Source: an uncultured Lachnospiraceae bacterium
Lineage (GTDB): Bacteria > Bacillota > Clostridia > Lachnospirales > Lachnospiraceae
DNA: 17,722 bases
Reading direction: 5' to 3'
NCBI GenBank assembly: GCA_910585075.1
Contig: CAJUED010000068.1
Coordinates: 1 to 17,722, forward strand
The notes beneath the pieces were generated by a model. That model worked only from the letters and a program-made list of their open reading frames with translations. It made no database searches and was not told the DNA's origin. Position numbers and translations under genes: made by a program. This document shows, piece by piece, positions 1-6,767 of this stretch. Within the stretch, counting starts at the first letter, position 1; each line of letters begins with the position of its first letter.

Positions 1-302
1 GGCAGACGAAAGAGGAAAAGTGGCTGATGCCGCATATCCGTCCGGGATGCCGTGTAGACTACGGTGTGGGACGTGTCCTTTTTGTCGGCGAGATTGCAGG
101 ATTTTTGAACCCTATGGGAGAAGGGATAGCTGCCGGTATGGAAAGCGGATACTGTGCCGCTTCCGTGATCATGGAGCATTTTGATGATCCGCAGGTGGCT
201 TGTGATGTTTATCGGCAAAGCACCGAAAATCTGAAATCCTATATGCAGCGCCAGTGGAGCCTTGTGGGAGGAATGGCTGGCACGTTCAGGGAGATGGAAT
301 GA
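1..302 (+). CDS. FAD-dependent oxidoreductase, C-terminal fragment (partial at window start)
   Basis: The reading frame is open from base 3, so the gene begins upstream of the window. An internal ATG at 27 is not its true start. The visible part holds a GRVLFVGEIAGFLNP segment followed by MGEGIAAGMESG. This resembles the second FAD-contacting motif (a Gly-Asp/Glu-Ala-Ala-Gly type block, then a Gly-rich helix) of the geranylgeranyl-reductase/FixC-like flavoprotein group. These enzymes bind FAD and reduce or oxidise isoprenoid or other substrates; the substrate cannot be told from this fragment. The gene ends in TGA at 300-302, followed by an A-rich stretch and then the promoter of the next operon, so it belongs to a different transcription unit. 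Family assignment rests on one motif block and is moderately sure. Confidence 0.7.
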   Translation, partial: QTKEEKWLMPHIRPGCRVDYGVGRVLFVGEIAGFLNPMGEGIAAGMESGYCAASVIMEHFDDPQVACDVYRQSTENLKSYMQRQWSLVGGMAGTFREME

Positions 303-328
303 TGTGTGGAAAGAAAAAATAAAAAAAA

Positions 329-368
329 TTCAAATCTACACAATAGATTCAAATTACCCTGTTATACT
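329..368 (+). promoter_or_regulatory. Promoter region of the VanR-B-like operon with candidate activator site
   Basis: A good -10 hexamer TATACT lies at 363-368. There is no recognisable -35 at the right distance. Instead the -35 zone holds TAGATTCAA (344-352), and TTCAAAT occurs twice, at 329-335 and 348-354, 19 bases apart. The same TAGATTCAA, 19 bases before a TATTCT hexamer, occurs before the lipoprotein gene at 2537. A missing -35 replaced by a shared motif fits an activator-dependent promoter, probably bound by the adjacent OmpR-type regulator. The binding role is inferred. Confidence 0.55.
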
Positions 369-388
369 TTACAGTTAGGAGGTGCGCT

Positions 389-1060
389 ATGAGTAAAATC
401 TTAATTGTTGAGGACGATTTATCCATACAGGCATTACTGCATGATTTTATACAGGAGGCGGGGCATAGCGTTGTACTGGCATCTGACGGGGTAGAGGCTC
501 TTGCGAAATATTCCGAGCAGGATTTTGACTTGGTACTGCTTGACATTATGCTTCCCAAAATAGACGGTTATGGTGTCTGTGAGGTTATCCGGCAGAAATC
601 CGATGTGCCTATTATCATGCTCACGGCTCTGGATGGGGAAGAAAACCAGATAAGAGGATTGGACTTGCAGGCTGATGATTATATCACAAAACCATTTTCT
701 ATGCCCGTCCTGCTTCGGAAAATAGCTGCTGTCCTGCGCCGTTCATCAAAGCAGGATGATACGCCGCAGACCATGAGCTATAAGAATCTTAAACTGGACT
801 TAGACGGATACAAGGTCTATGCAGGGGAAAAAAGCATTGACCTTACCCCGCGTGAATTTGAAATACTGCGGGAGCTGCTGACCAACAGGGGCAGGATTCT
901 TACGCGGCAGAACCTTTTGCAAACAATCTGGAAATATGAGTTTTTCGGGGAAGAACGGATTATTGACACACACATAAAGAACTTACGGAAAAAACTTGGT
1001 GCTGCTGACTACATAGAAACGATCAGAGGGGTGGGATATAGAATTGATAAGGAAGATTAA
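389..1060 (+). CDS. OmpR/PhoB-family response regulator, VanR-B-like
   Basis: This is the cytoplasmic DNA-binding response regulator of a two-component system. The receiver domain spans residues 1 to about 115, with the acidic pair D9/D10, phospho-acceptor D52 (in LLDIMLP), T79 and K101 (in YITKPF). A winged-helix trans_reg_C domain follows (about 130-220), ending in the typical IRGVGYRI. The 223 residues are the normal full length. The stretch DGEENQIRGLDLQADDY resembles the corresponding region of VanR-B-type regulators as I remember them. It starts at ATG 389 behind AGGAGG (about 377-382). The 3' end overlaps the kinase gene by 17 bases, so the two are co-translated. No van resistance enzymes are nearby, so the target genes are probably this operon itself and the lipoprotein at 2624. 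Confidence 0.93.
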   Translation: MSKILIVEDDLSIQALLHDFIQEAGHSVVLASDGVEALAKYSEQDFDLVLLDIMLPKIDGYGVCEVIRQKSDVPIIMLTALDGEENQIRGLDLQADDYITKPFSMPVLLRKIAAVLRRSSKQDDTPQTMSYKNLKLDLDGYKVYAGEKSIDLTPREFEILRELLTNRGRILTRQNLLQTIWKYEFFGEERIIDTHIKNLRKKLGAADYIETIRGVGYRIDKED

Positions 1061-2447
1061 AAGTAGATTATCTGCTAAAGTCTTTTTATTGACATTGTTG
1101 TTAATAACGGTATGTTGCTTTGTAACATACAGCTTTATTTTACGGGCAGCCCCTAAAAATTATCTGTATGACATGGAAGATGCCGAGTTGGAGCTTAGCT
1201 TTTTGCCAGATGAATTTTTGAGAACCGAAAAGGAATACGTTTATATGTTTCTTGAAGCTGAGTCTGACTGGATAGAGGAGCAATATGAAAATGAATTTGA
1301 ACTGCATTTCTTTCAGTCTGACGGACAGGAAGTAAGTTTACATAATATTAACCAACTTAATGGTGGGCGTATCACCGATTTTGATAAAGTTGAGAAAACA
1401 AAAGCCTATACTGTTACATTTTCCGATAGCGATTCACTCTATACTCTATTGCTGACAAGAAATCCTGCGAAACATACGCAGACAGAGGAAGCCATACAAA
1501 AAACGCTTCCAACGCTCTGCATTATCATTTTAGTAGGCTCAATCATTTCAGCCTTTTTCTATTCGTGGTATATGACTGCGCCCATCAAGAAAGTGAGTAA
1601 ACTTTCAAAGCGAATGGCGGATATGGACTTTAGCGGTTTTTGTTCTGCTGGACGTACTGATGAAATAGGCGTGTTATCTGACAGCTTAAATACACTTTCC
1701 CGGAAATTGGAAACAACGCTTTCAGAATTACAAAAAGCTAACCAAAAGTTGCAAGCTGATATTGATATGGAAAGACGACTTGAAAAACAACGGGTAGAAT
1801 TTTTTGCGGCGGCTTCTCATGAATTAAAAACGCCCATTACCATTATCAAGGGGCAGCTTCAAGGTATGCTTTACCAAGTGGGACGCTATAAAGACAGGGA
1901 AACATATCTTGCACAATCATTAGAAGTTACAGACACCTTAGAAAAAATGGTGCAGGAGCTTTTAACAATATCTCGATTAGATACGCCGGGGTATACTTGT
2001 AAAAAGTGCAGATTTAGTCTCAGCAAACTCATAAGTGACCGACTTGCTGCATATGAAGATTTATTTATGCAAAAGGATTTAACCGTTGAACACTCCATAT
2101 CTTCGGAAACTTTTATTTTAGGGGATATACAGTTGCTGCAAAAAGTATTGGATAATCTTTTTGGAAATGCAGCTGCGTATTCGGAAGCCGGAAATCATAT
2201 CATCGTGGACTTGCGGAAAGAAACTGAAAATGTCAGCCTCACGATTGAAAATACCGGCGCACATATCCCGGACGAGGCTATTCCCAAACTGTTTGAGGCA
2301 TTTTACAGAGTAGAGCAGTCACGAAATCGACAGACTGGCGGCACTGGATTAGGCTTGTATATCGTGAAAACAATTCTTGATCTGCATGGAGCAGAAATCA
2401 AAATTGCCAATACTGTTCAGGGCGTTATCGTTTCCGTACAGTTTTAG
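1044..2447 (+). CDS. Sensor histidine kinase, VanS-B-like
   Basis: This is the membrane sensor kinase partner of the preceding regulator. It has two transmembrane helices (about residues 12-32 and 156-177) that enclose an extracellular sensor of roughly 120 residues. A HAMP linker follows (about 178-230), then a HisKA domain with phospho-acceptor His259 in FFAAASHELKTP. The ATPase domain has an N-box around 370-380 (LDNLFGNAAAYS), ENTG and GGTGLGL. The FFAAASHELKTPI block matches what I recall of VanS-B-type kinases. The start is TTG at 1044, inside the regulator gene. No later ATG precedes the first helix and the Shine-Dalgarno sequence is weak (AGAGGGG about 12 bases upstream), so translation probably depends on coupling. 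The extracellular part is acidic and lacks a domain I recognise, so the ligand is unknown. Confidence 0.92.
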   Translation: MIRKIKSRLSAKVFLLTLLLITVCCFVTYSFILRAAPKNYLYDMEDAELELSFLPDEFLRTEKEYVYMFLEAESDWIEEQYENEFELHFFQSDGQEVSLHNINQLNGGRITDFDKVEKTKAYTVTFSDSDSLYTLLLTRNPAKHTQTEEAIQKTLPTLCIIILVGSIISAFFYSWYMTAPIKKVSKLSKRMADMDFSGFCSAGRTDEIGVLSDSLNTLSRKLETTLSELQKANQKLQADIDMERRLEKQRVEFFAAASHELKTPITIIKGQLQGMLYQVGRYKDRETYLAQSLEVTDTLEKMVQELLTISRLDTPGYTCKKCRFSLSKLISDRLAAYEDLFMQKDLTVEHSISSETFILGDIQLLQKVLDNLFGNAAAYSEAGNHIIVDLRKETENVSLTIENTGAHIPDEAIPKLFEAFYRVEQSRNRQTGGTGLGLYIVKTILDLHGAEIKIANTVQGVIVSVQF

Positions 2448-2461
2448 GAATATCGGTGAGG

Positions 2462-2489
2462 CGGCGAGTTTTTTACTTGCCGTTTTTTT
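2462..2489 (+). terminator. Rho-independent terminator after the VanRS-B-like operon
   Basis: A 7-bp stem (CGGCGAG 2462-2468 with CTTGCCG 2476-2482, one G-T pair) has a loop of TTTTTTA and is followed directly by seven T (2483-2489). It sits 15 bases after the kinase stop codon. Confidence 0.85.
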
Positions 2490-2490
2490 A

Positions 2491-2504
2491 ACGCAAATTT
2501 GCGT
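2491..2504. promoter_or_regulatory. Perfect 14-bp palindrome, possible operator
   Basis: ACGCAAATTTGCGT is a perfect palindrome directly after the terminator T-run and about 50 bases before the lipoprotein -10. It could be a dimeric regulator site or an extension of the terminator structure. No regulator can be assigned. Confidence 0.3.
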
Positions 2505-2524
2505 TTCTCCACATAAAAAACATA

Positions 2525-2561
2525 TTCAATTAAAAGTAGATTCAAGTTAGGATGGTATTCT
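2525..2561 (+). promoter_or_regulatory. Lipoprotein promoter sharing the regulator-operon motif
   Basis: TAGATTCAA at 2537-2545 lies exactly 19 bases (start to start) before a -10-like TATTCT at 2556-2561. This repeats the arrangement at 344-368, including the following TTA and the CTTT after the -10. An extra ATTCAAT lies upstream at 2524-2530. This indicates co-regulation with the two-component operon. Confidence 0.55.
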
Positions 2562-2623
2562 TTCGTTGTACCCGGAAAAAGGTATAAAACAAAAACTGTT
2601 GTTTACAGAAAGGAGATTCTACT

Positions 2624-3415
2624 ATGAAAAAATGTTTACCTATCATCTTTGCCGCCCTCTTAATGGTAAGTGCGCTAACGGGGTGCGCAAGCCCAAAAAG
2701 TTTGGACCAACGAAATTCTTCGTCTGAACAAAACAATGCTACCATGCAAAGTAGCGAACCCACTATTAGCCAGCCTGCAAGTTCAACAAATGGGACTTCA
2801 AGCCCGACCGTCTCCCCTAATGCGTCTGCTGCATATGAAAAGCTGATTGCATACAAGACCGAGGACTATAGGCAGCAGAGCGTAGCCGATTTCAATGCTG
2901 CACTTGCTTCGACACCCGATGAATTGACAGTGTTCCTTGCAGAAATAGCTGACGTGATAAACACCATATCCCCCGATGACGAAAACTATGACTTTTTCAC
3001 AACAACAATGTCTTTTTCGTCTCATGAATTGTATTGCGAGCATATGGGTGAAGAATTTGCATTTTTCATTCCTATATCAAAAGAGAGTAAACTTTGTGAC
3101 TATTTGGACGACGAGGGGAACCCCGTATATGAGTTTACCTGTTTCATCGAGTCGAATGTCCCTTACTCCATTGCTGATCTGAAACTTGTAACGGTAGCAG
3201 AGAGAGATAAGGCGTTTCTGACATTCAAAGAAGAAATGCAAAATTACTTGAGTGGTCTAAGTGAAATAGAAATTGCGGGCAACGATATCAAAAAAATGCT
3301 CACAGATAAGTCTGCTGAACTCGCAAATAGCTTATCCACTGAAAATATGAGATTATCGCCATGTGAAATTTATATGATTGAAATCAACGGCAAAGCAGAA
3401 GAAGCCATTCAGTAA
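2624..3415 (+). CDS. Hypothetical lipoprotein
   Basis: This is a predicted secreted lipoprotein. It has a type II signal peptide with a basic start (MKK), a hydrophobic core and lipobox LTGC, with lipidated Cys21. A Ser/Thr/Pro/Asn-rich flexible linker runs to about residue 70. A soluble domain follows (about 70-263) that starts near AAYEKLIAYKTEDYRQQSVADFN. I do not recognise this domain as a named family. Similar segments may occur at the extracellular C-termini of some clostridial M56/BlaR1-like proteins, but that is weak recall. RBS AAAGGAG lies about 2608-2614 before ATG 2624. The gene follows the terminator of the two-component operon and has its own promoter with the same motif. It is therefore a plausible output or accessory sensor protein of that system on the outer face of the membrane. 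Confidence 0.85.
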   Translation: MKKCLPIIFAALLMVSALTGCASPKSLDQRNSSSEQNNATMQSSEPTISQPASSTNGTSSPTVSPNASAAYEKLIAYKTEDYRQQSVADFNAALASTPDELTVFLAEIADVINTISPDDENYDFFTTTMSFSSHELYCEHMGEEFAFFIPISKESKLCDYLDDEGNPVYEFTCFIESNVPYSIADLKLVTVAERDKAFLTFKEEMQNYLSGLSEIEIAGNDIKKMLTDKSAELANSLSTENMRLSPCEIYMIEINGKAEEAIQ

Positions 3416-3484
3416 TGGGATCAGTTATGAAAAATCGCAGGTATGTAGTTTGAGAGGATGTTTATCAGAAATATTAGGAAAATA

Positions 3485-3530
3485 TACAAAAGCTAACCGC
3501 CGCTATGGGAAATCGCCCCATACGCGGCGG
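3485..3530. repeat. Dispersed palindromic repeat, copy 1
   Basis: This 46-base unit recurs at 17401-17446 with a single difference (position 3494 T, C in the other copy). Bases 3497-3530 form a long hairpin: CCGCCGC plus TATGGG pairs with CCCATA plus GCGGCGG, with one bulged C and a loop of about seven bases. It lies between the lipoprotein gene and the BlaI gene and could act as a transcription terminator or a REP-like element. No long T-run follows. Confidence 0.8.
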
Positions 3531-3600
3531 TCTGTCATTTTCCCCGCACTGGATTATTGACTTGGCAGTTGGGGAGGTATGGGCAGAAGAAGGCAAAACT

Positions 3601-3633
3601 GTCAATTGCCATTAATAATTAACGATAATTGAC
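3601..3633. promoter_or_regulatory. Candidate operator upstream of the BlaI-type repressor
   Basis: An inverted repeat GTCAATT (3601-3607) / AATTGAC (3627-3633) encloses a small second dyad, TTAAT-A-ATTAA (3612-3622). It lies 44-76 bases before the BlaI-like start codon. BlaI/MecI repressors bind dyads at their own promoter, so this is the likeliest operator, but it lacks the classical TACA/TGTA core. TATATAAA at 3637-3644 may be the -10 element. No convincing -35 was found. Confidence 0.4.
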
Positions 3634-3676
3634 CGATATATAAAGTGACGAAATAAAACGAAAGGAAGGCAGAGAT

Positions 3677-4090
3677 ATGGCAAAGGAAGAGATTACACCG
3701 AGCGAATGGCAGATCATGGAAGTCCTGTGGGCGTGTGGGGAGCCTTTGACATCCTCCGAGGTCTACAAGAGGATGCAGGGGAATGTGGATATGTCGATGA
3801 GGATGGTGCGGGTGCTGATGAACCGCCTGAACCAGAAGGATATTCTTGGCTATACCGTAGATGAGCATGATTCGAGGGTTTACCATTATTATGTGCTGAA
3901 GCAGAAGGAGGAATGTGTGAAGGAGAAAAGCAGGAAGTTTGTGGACAGTTATTTCTCCGGCAGCGGGACAAATGCAATGGCGGCTTTGCTGCAGAGCTTC
4001 GCCCTGACGGATGATCAGATTAAGGAACTGGAGGAGATTCTGGAGAAAAGCAGGGAGCGCAATGCGGAATCCCTGGACAAAAAGGAGTGA
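3677..4090 (+). CDS. BlaI/MecI/CopY-family transcriptional repressor
   Basis: This 137-residue protein has the usual length of BlaI-type repressors. The winged helix spans residues 1-75, with ITPSEWQIMEVLWACGEPLTSSEVYKRM, then MVRVLMNRLNQKDILGY as recognition helix and wing, and VYHYYVL. A C-terminal helical dimerisation part follows. Family members repress their own operon and are released when an adjacent M56/BlaR1-type protease is triggered. The gene has RBS AAAGGAAGG before ATG 3677, and its 3' end carries the RBS of the next gene (AAAAGGAG at 4081-4087). It heads a tightly spaced five-gene series, so it probably controls all of them. The operator candidate is at 3601-3633. Confidence 0.93.
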   Translation: MAKEEITPSEWQIMEVLWACGEPLTSSEVYKRMQGNVDMSMRMVRVLMNRLNQKDILGYTVDEHDSRVYHYYVLKQKEECVKEKSRKFVDSYFSGSGTNAMAALLQSFALTDDQIKELEEILEKSRERNAESLDKKE

Positions 4091-4095
4091 TGGCT

Positions 4096-5343
4096 ATGCC
4101 GGACTGGAAACAAATTGCCAGCCTCATAGATTTCTGTGCGGCATATTATACTACCCAGCTTGTGCGGTGTGCGGCATTTTCCCTCGTGCTGGTCGGGCTT
4201 GTGATGCTGATCAGGAAATTGTTTTTTTCAGAATGGACTTTTTTAAGGGGAACGCTGTGGGCATTGTTCCTTATTATCCCGTTTCTTGGAAAACTGAAGC
4301 TGTTTTATGAAACTGAAGCCGTAAGGAAGGTAACGGGGTGGCTGACAGCAGGAACTATGTCCTGCCTCTGGGCTGACCGCATTTATATGGCGGGCATTCT
4401 GGTGGCTGCTATCTGTATATTCGGGAAACGACTTCGTCTTCGGAGGAATGTTGCCGGAATGGAAAAAGTCATGTTTGGAAGTGCCCGTATTCGTGTCACA
4501 GATATGAATATCACGCCGTTTACGGTCGGGCTGCTAAAACCGAAAATTGTCCTGCCTAAAGTGATGGCGGACAGTTACAGTGTGGAGGAGTTAAAGGCTA
4601 TTGTACAGCATGAGCAGACGCATATCCGGTTAGGGCATTTATGGTTTGGATTTGCATGGGATATACTGCGGTGCATTCTGTGGATCAATCCGTTCCTGAC
4701 AATCTTTCAGAAGGCTTTCCGGGCAGACATGGAAGATATCTGTGACAGGGTGTGCATACAGAACAGCGGAGGGGCAGCGCATGAATATGGAATGGTGCTG
4801 CTGAAAAGTCTGAAACTGCTGCGTTCAGGAATGGAGAACATACCGCCTGCTGCTACTTATGTTGGGGAAAAGGACTTTGCGGATATGAAAAGGCGGGTGG
4901 AGGAAATTGCGGGTTTCCGCCCATACCGGAAAAAACTGTGTGTATGCATGGTATCCGTAGCTTTTCTGATGATTGCGGCCATGTTACTGGCAGTACATAC
5001 GCATTCCTATGCACGGTGCAATAAAGATGAAAACATACTGGTATATGAATATGACAGTGAAGGAAATGCTGGCATTCTGGATTACGGAAGCAGTATTCAT
5101 CAGATGATCTCGTATGATGCCAGCTTCGTTTATGTGGATAGGGAGGCATTTGAGGATTATTTGGATAAGAATAATGCAGCCGGAGATATTTTCATTGTTT
5201 TTGGAGATTTTTATAAACTTCCCGGTTTTTCAAGCGGGGGACAATCCTGCTTATATGAAGCAGGTTCAGATGCCGGAGTAGTTCAGATTCCTTATCAAAG
5301 GCGAACGGATGACTGGATGGCGGCACTGTTTAAAATTTTGTAA
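4096..5343 (+). CDS. M56-family (BlaR1-like) membrane metallopeptidase without penicillin-sensor domain
   Basis: This is the membrane zinc protease partner of the BlaI-type repressor. The start is chosen at ATG 4096 because AAGGAG at 4082-4087 is eight bases away; GTG 4087 and ATG 4090 overlap or crowd that site. Numbered from 4096, it has helices around 22-43 and 52-70, another around 95-112, the conserved block PFTVGLLKPKIVLP, and HEQTH (172-176) as the HExxH zinc motif. The likely third ligand is in DMEDICD. A fourth helix is near 281-301. In BlaR1 a roughly 250-residue beta-lactam-binding domain follows. Here only about 114 residues do, without the SxxK/KTG motifs of such sensors. The extracellular signal is therefore probably not a beta-lactam and is unknown. 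Cleavage of the repressor is inferred from the family. Confidence 0.88.
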   Translation: MPDWKQIASLIDFCAAYYTTQLVRCAAFSLVLVGLVMLIRKLFFSEWTFLRGTLWALFLIIPFLGKLKLFYETEAVRKVTGWLTAGTMSCLWADRIYMAGILVAAICIFGKRLRLRRNVAGMEKVMFGSARIRVTDMNITPFTVGLLKPKIVLPKVMADSYSVEELKAIVQHEQTHIRLGHLWFGFAWDILRCILWINPFLTIFQKAFRADMEDICDRVCIQNSGGAAHEYGMVLLKSLKLLRSGMENIPPAATYVGEKDFADMKRRVEEIAGFRPYRKKLCVCMVSVAFLMIAAMLLAVHTHSYARCNKDENILVYEYDSEGNAGILDYGSSIHQMISYDASFVYVDREAFEDYLDKNNAAGDIFIVFGDFYKLPGFSSGGQSCLYEAGSDAGVVQIPYQRRTDDWMAALFKIL

Positions 5344-5386
5344 GTGAAAAGGATTTCAAAAAGATATTATCAAGGAGGACATGATC

Positions 5387-6163
5387 ATGGCAATGGAGAT
5401 TAACGGGAATCTTCTTGACTATTCAGTCAAGAAGCAGAATTACAGCAGCTATGCGGCACAGGGCATGGCGGACAACACAAAGAAAAGAGCGGAGAAGACA
5501 TCAGAACCAGTGAAAACCAGCAATACGGAAAGTACATCCGATTATCTAAGCAAATTGCAAAAGCAGGTTCCGTATATGACGCTTGAGGTTGGGAGTGGCC
5601 TGTCAATGGCTAGAGACAACAAAGTCAATACACTGGCTGTCAACCCTGAATTGCTGGAAAAGATGCAGAATGACCCAGAGAAGGCAAAGAAATATACACA
5701 GCGATTGAAGGATATTGAAAACGCACAGAAATTTGTAGATGGGTATATGAAAGCCAAGGGCTCTAAAACAAAATTTAGCCATTGGTATGTGGACGAAAAT
5801 GGAAATTACTCACATATTGCCTATTATGAGCATGATAATACTTTCTATAAAAAACTTAGTGAGAAGTCGCGGGAGAATATTGAAAAACATATTGAAAAGA
5901 CAAGGGAAAAGGCGGCAGAGAAGCAGAAAGAGTTTCAGGAAAAACTGGAAAAAAAGAAAATTGAAAAAGAAGATGAACCGACAACTCCTAATAGGGCAGA
6001 GCAGCTTTTGGACGAAAAAATGGCTGCTTCCAAAGACGGTACAATCTATCTAAATGACACAGATATCCGGACAATGATTGAGGCTGCTCAGGAAGGTGAT
6101 GCAGGAAAAACCATTGTAAAAGAGCAGGCACAGGTTGGTGCGAATCTGGATTTGAAGATATAG
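5387..6163 (+). CDS. DUF6033-like protein of unknown function
   Basis: The start is chosen at ATG 5387: AAGGAGG (5372-5378) is eight bases away, while ATG 5381 is only two bases away. The product has 258 residues, no Cys, no signal peptide and no membrane helix. The N-terminus MAMEINGNLLDYSVKKQNYS is followed by a Ser/Thr/Lys-rich linker. A compact region (about 45-145) contains KQVPYMTLEVGSG and a WYVDENGNYSHIAYYEHD segment. A long charged Lys/Glu helix or coiled coil follows (about 150-200), then a C-terminal domain with LNDTDIRTMIEAAQEGDAG. The overall look matches proteins I remember as DUF6033 in Lachnospiraceae; the name is from memory and not verified. It lies 43 bases after the M56 gene and 33 before the next gene, so it is probably in the same operon. 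Confidence 0.8.
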   Translation: MAMEINGNLLDYSVKKQNYSSYAAQGMADNTKKRAEKTSEPVKTSNTESTSDYLSKLQKQVPYMTLEVGSGLSMARDNKVNTLAVNPELLEKMQNDPEKAKKYTQRLKDIENAQKFVDGYMKAKGSKTKFSHWYVDENGNYSHIAYYEHDNTFYKKLSEKSRENIEKHIEKTREKAAEKQKEFQEKLEKKKIEKEDEPTTPNRAEQLLDEKMAASKDGTIYLNDTDIRTMIEAAQEGDAGKTIVKEQAQVGANLDLKI

Positions 6164-6196
6164 GAAAGCAGATATATTGATGAAGGAGGTCACGGT

Positions 6197-6745
6197 ATGA
6201 ATATCAGCAACAACAATATGAAAGGGGTTTCGCAGTATTTTCTTTTGAACAAATTGTTTTCACAGAAGAATGGGAACAAGGTGGGCATAACAGGACAGGC
6301 GGGAGCAAATGCCAGCGGAGGGGTGAAATACAGACACAGCAATCAGTATTATAATGAGGACGGTGTGCCATTCCATTCAAAAGAGGAAGCTGACAGATGT
6401 ATTAAGGGAACAAATGGGAACTGGAAAAAGATTGTATCTGTTTCAGATGAGGTAAAAGCGGAACTTGCAGAGGCAGTGAAGCAGGACTTTATTGCTACCA
6501 ATGGATGGGGCAAGCCAGATGGGAGCAAAAAACCAGATGTAATCAACAAATATTTGAACACCATTCCGTCAGAACAGCGCAATTCTGCCGCATGGACATT
6601 ACAGCGTATGGCAGGGGATTATGCCACAAGGATGGAGAAGCTGGTAAGGGAGAACAATCCGGGATGGAAGCCGGGAGACGCTTTTGACACCAGTATTTTA
6701 GACCAGCTTGACGGGACGCTTGGCGGGGTGGATTTCAAAGCATAA
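6197..6745 (+). CDS. DUF3879-like protein of unknown function
   Basis: The gene encodes a 182-residue soluble protein with a strong RBS (GAAGGAGG) before ATG 6197. The N-terminus MNISNNNMKGVSQYFLLNKLF resembles a short export or assembly tail rather than a Sec signal. The middle carries YNEDGVPFHSKEEADRCIKG and the only Cys. A helical C-terminal part contains AAWTLQRMAGDYATRMEKLVRENNPGWKPGDAFDTS. I associate this layout with the uncharacterised family DUF3879, from memory and with moderate confidence. It sits between two other unknown proteins of similar character in an operon headed by BlaI/M56, so it is likely co-induced with them. No enzymatic motif is visible. Confidence 0.78.
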   Translation: MNISNNNMKGVSQYFLLNKLFSQKNGNKVGITGQAGANASGGVKYRHSNQYYNEDGVPFHSKEEADRCIKGTNGNWKKIVSVSDEVKAELAEAVKQDFIATNGWGKPDGSKKPDVINKYLNTIPSEQRNSAAWTLQRMAGDYATRMEKLVRENNPGWKPGDAFDTSILDQLDGTLGGVDFKA

Positions 6746-6767
6746 ATTTAGAAATGGAGGATTTGAT

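Noticed and set aside
389..2447. Glycopeptide-resistance cluster (vanB type)
   Set aside because: Regulator and kinase look VanR-B/VanS-B-like, but no D-Ala-D-Lac ligase, dehydrogenase or D,D-peptidase genes are present. The same holds for the VanRS-A-like pair at 12998-14832.
3473..3483. Extra CTTAGGAAA-like box (ATTAGGAAAAT) before the palindromic repeat
   Set aside because: Single, unphased copy with no nearby gene start; likely chance in AT-rich DNA.
3378..3560. Open frame overlapping the lipoprotein 3' end (KANRRYGKSPHTRR text)
   Set aside because: It overlaps the end of a real gene and reads through the palindromic repeat; no RBS and no protein-like composition outside the repeat.
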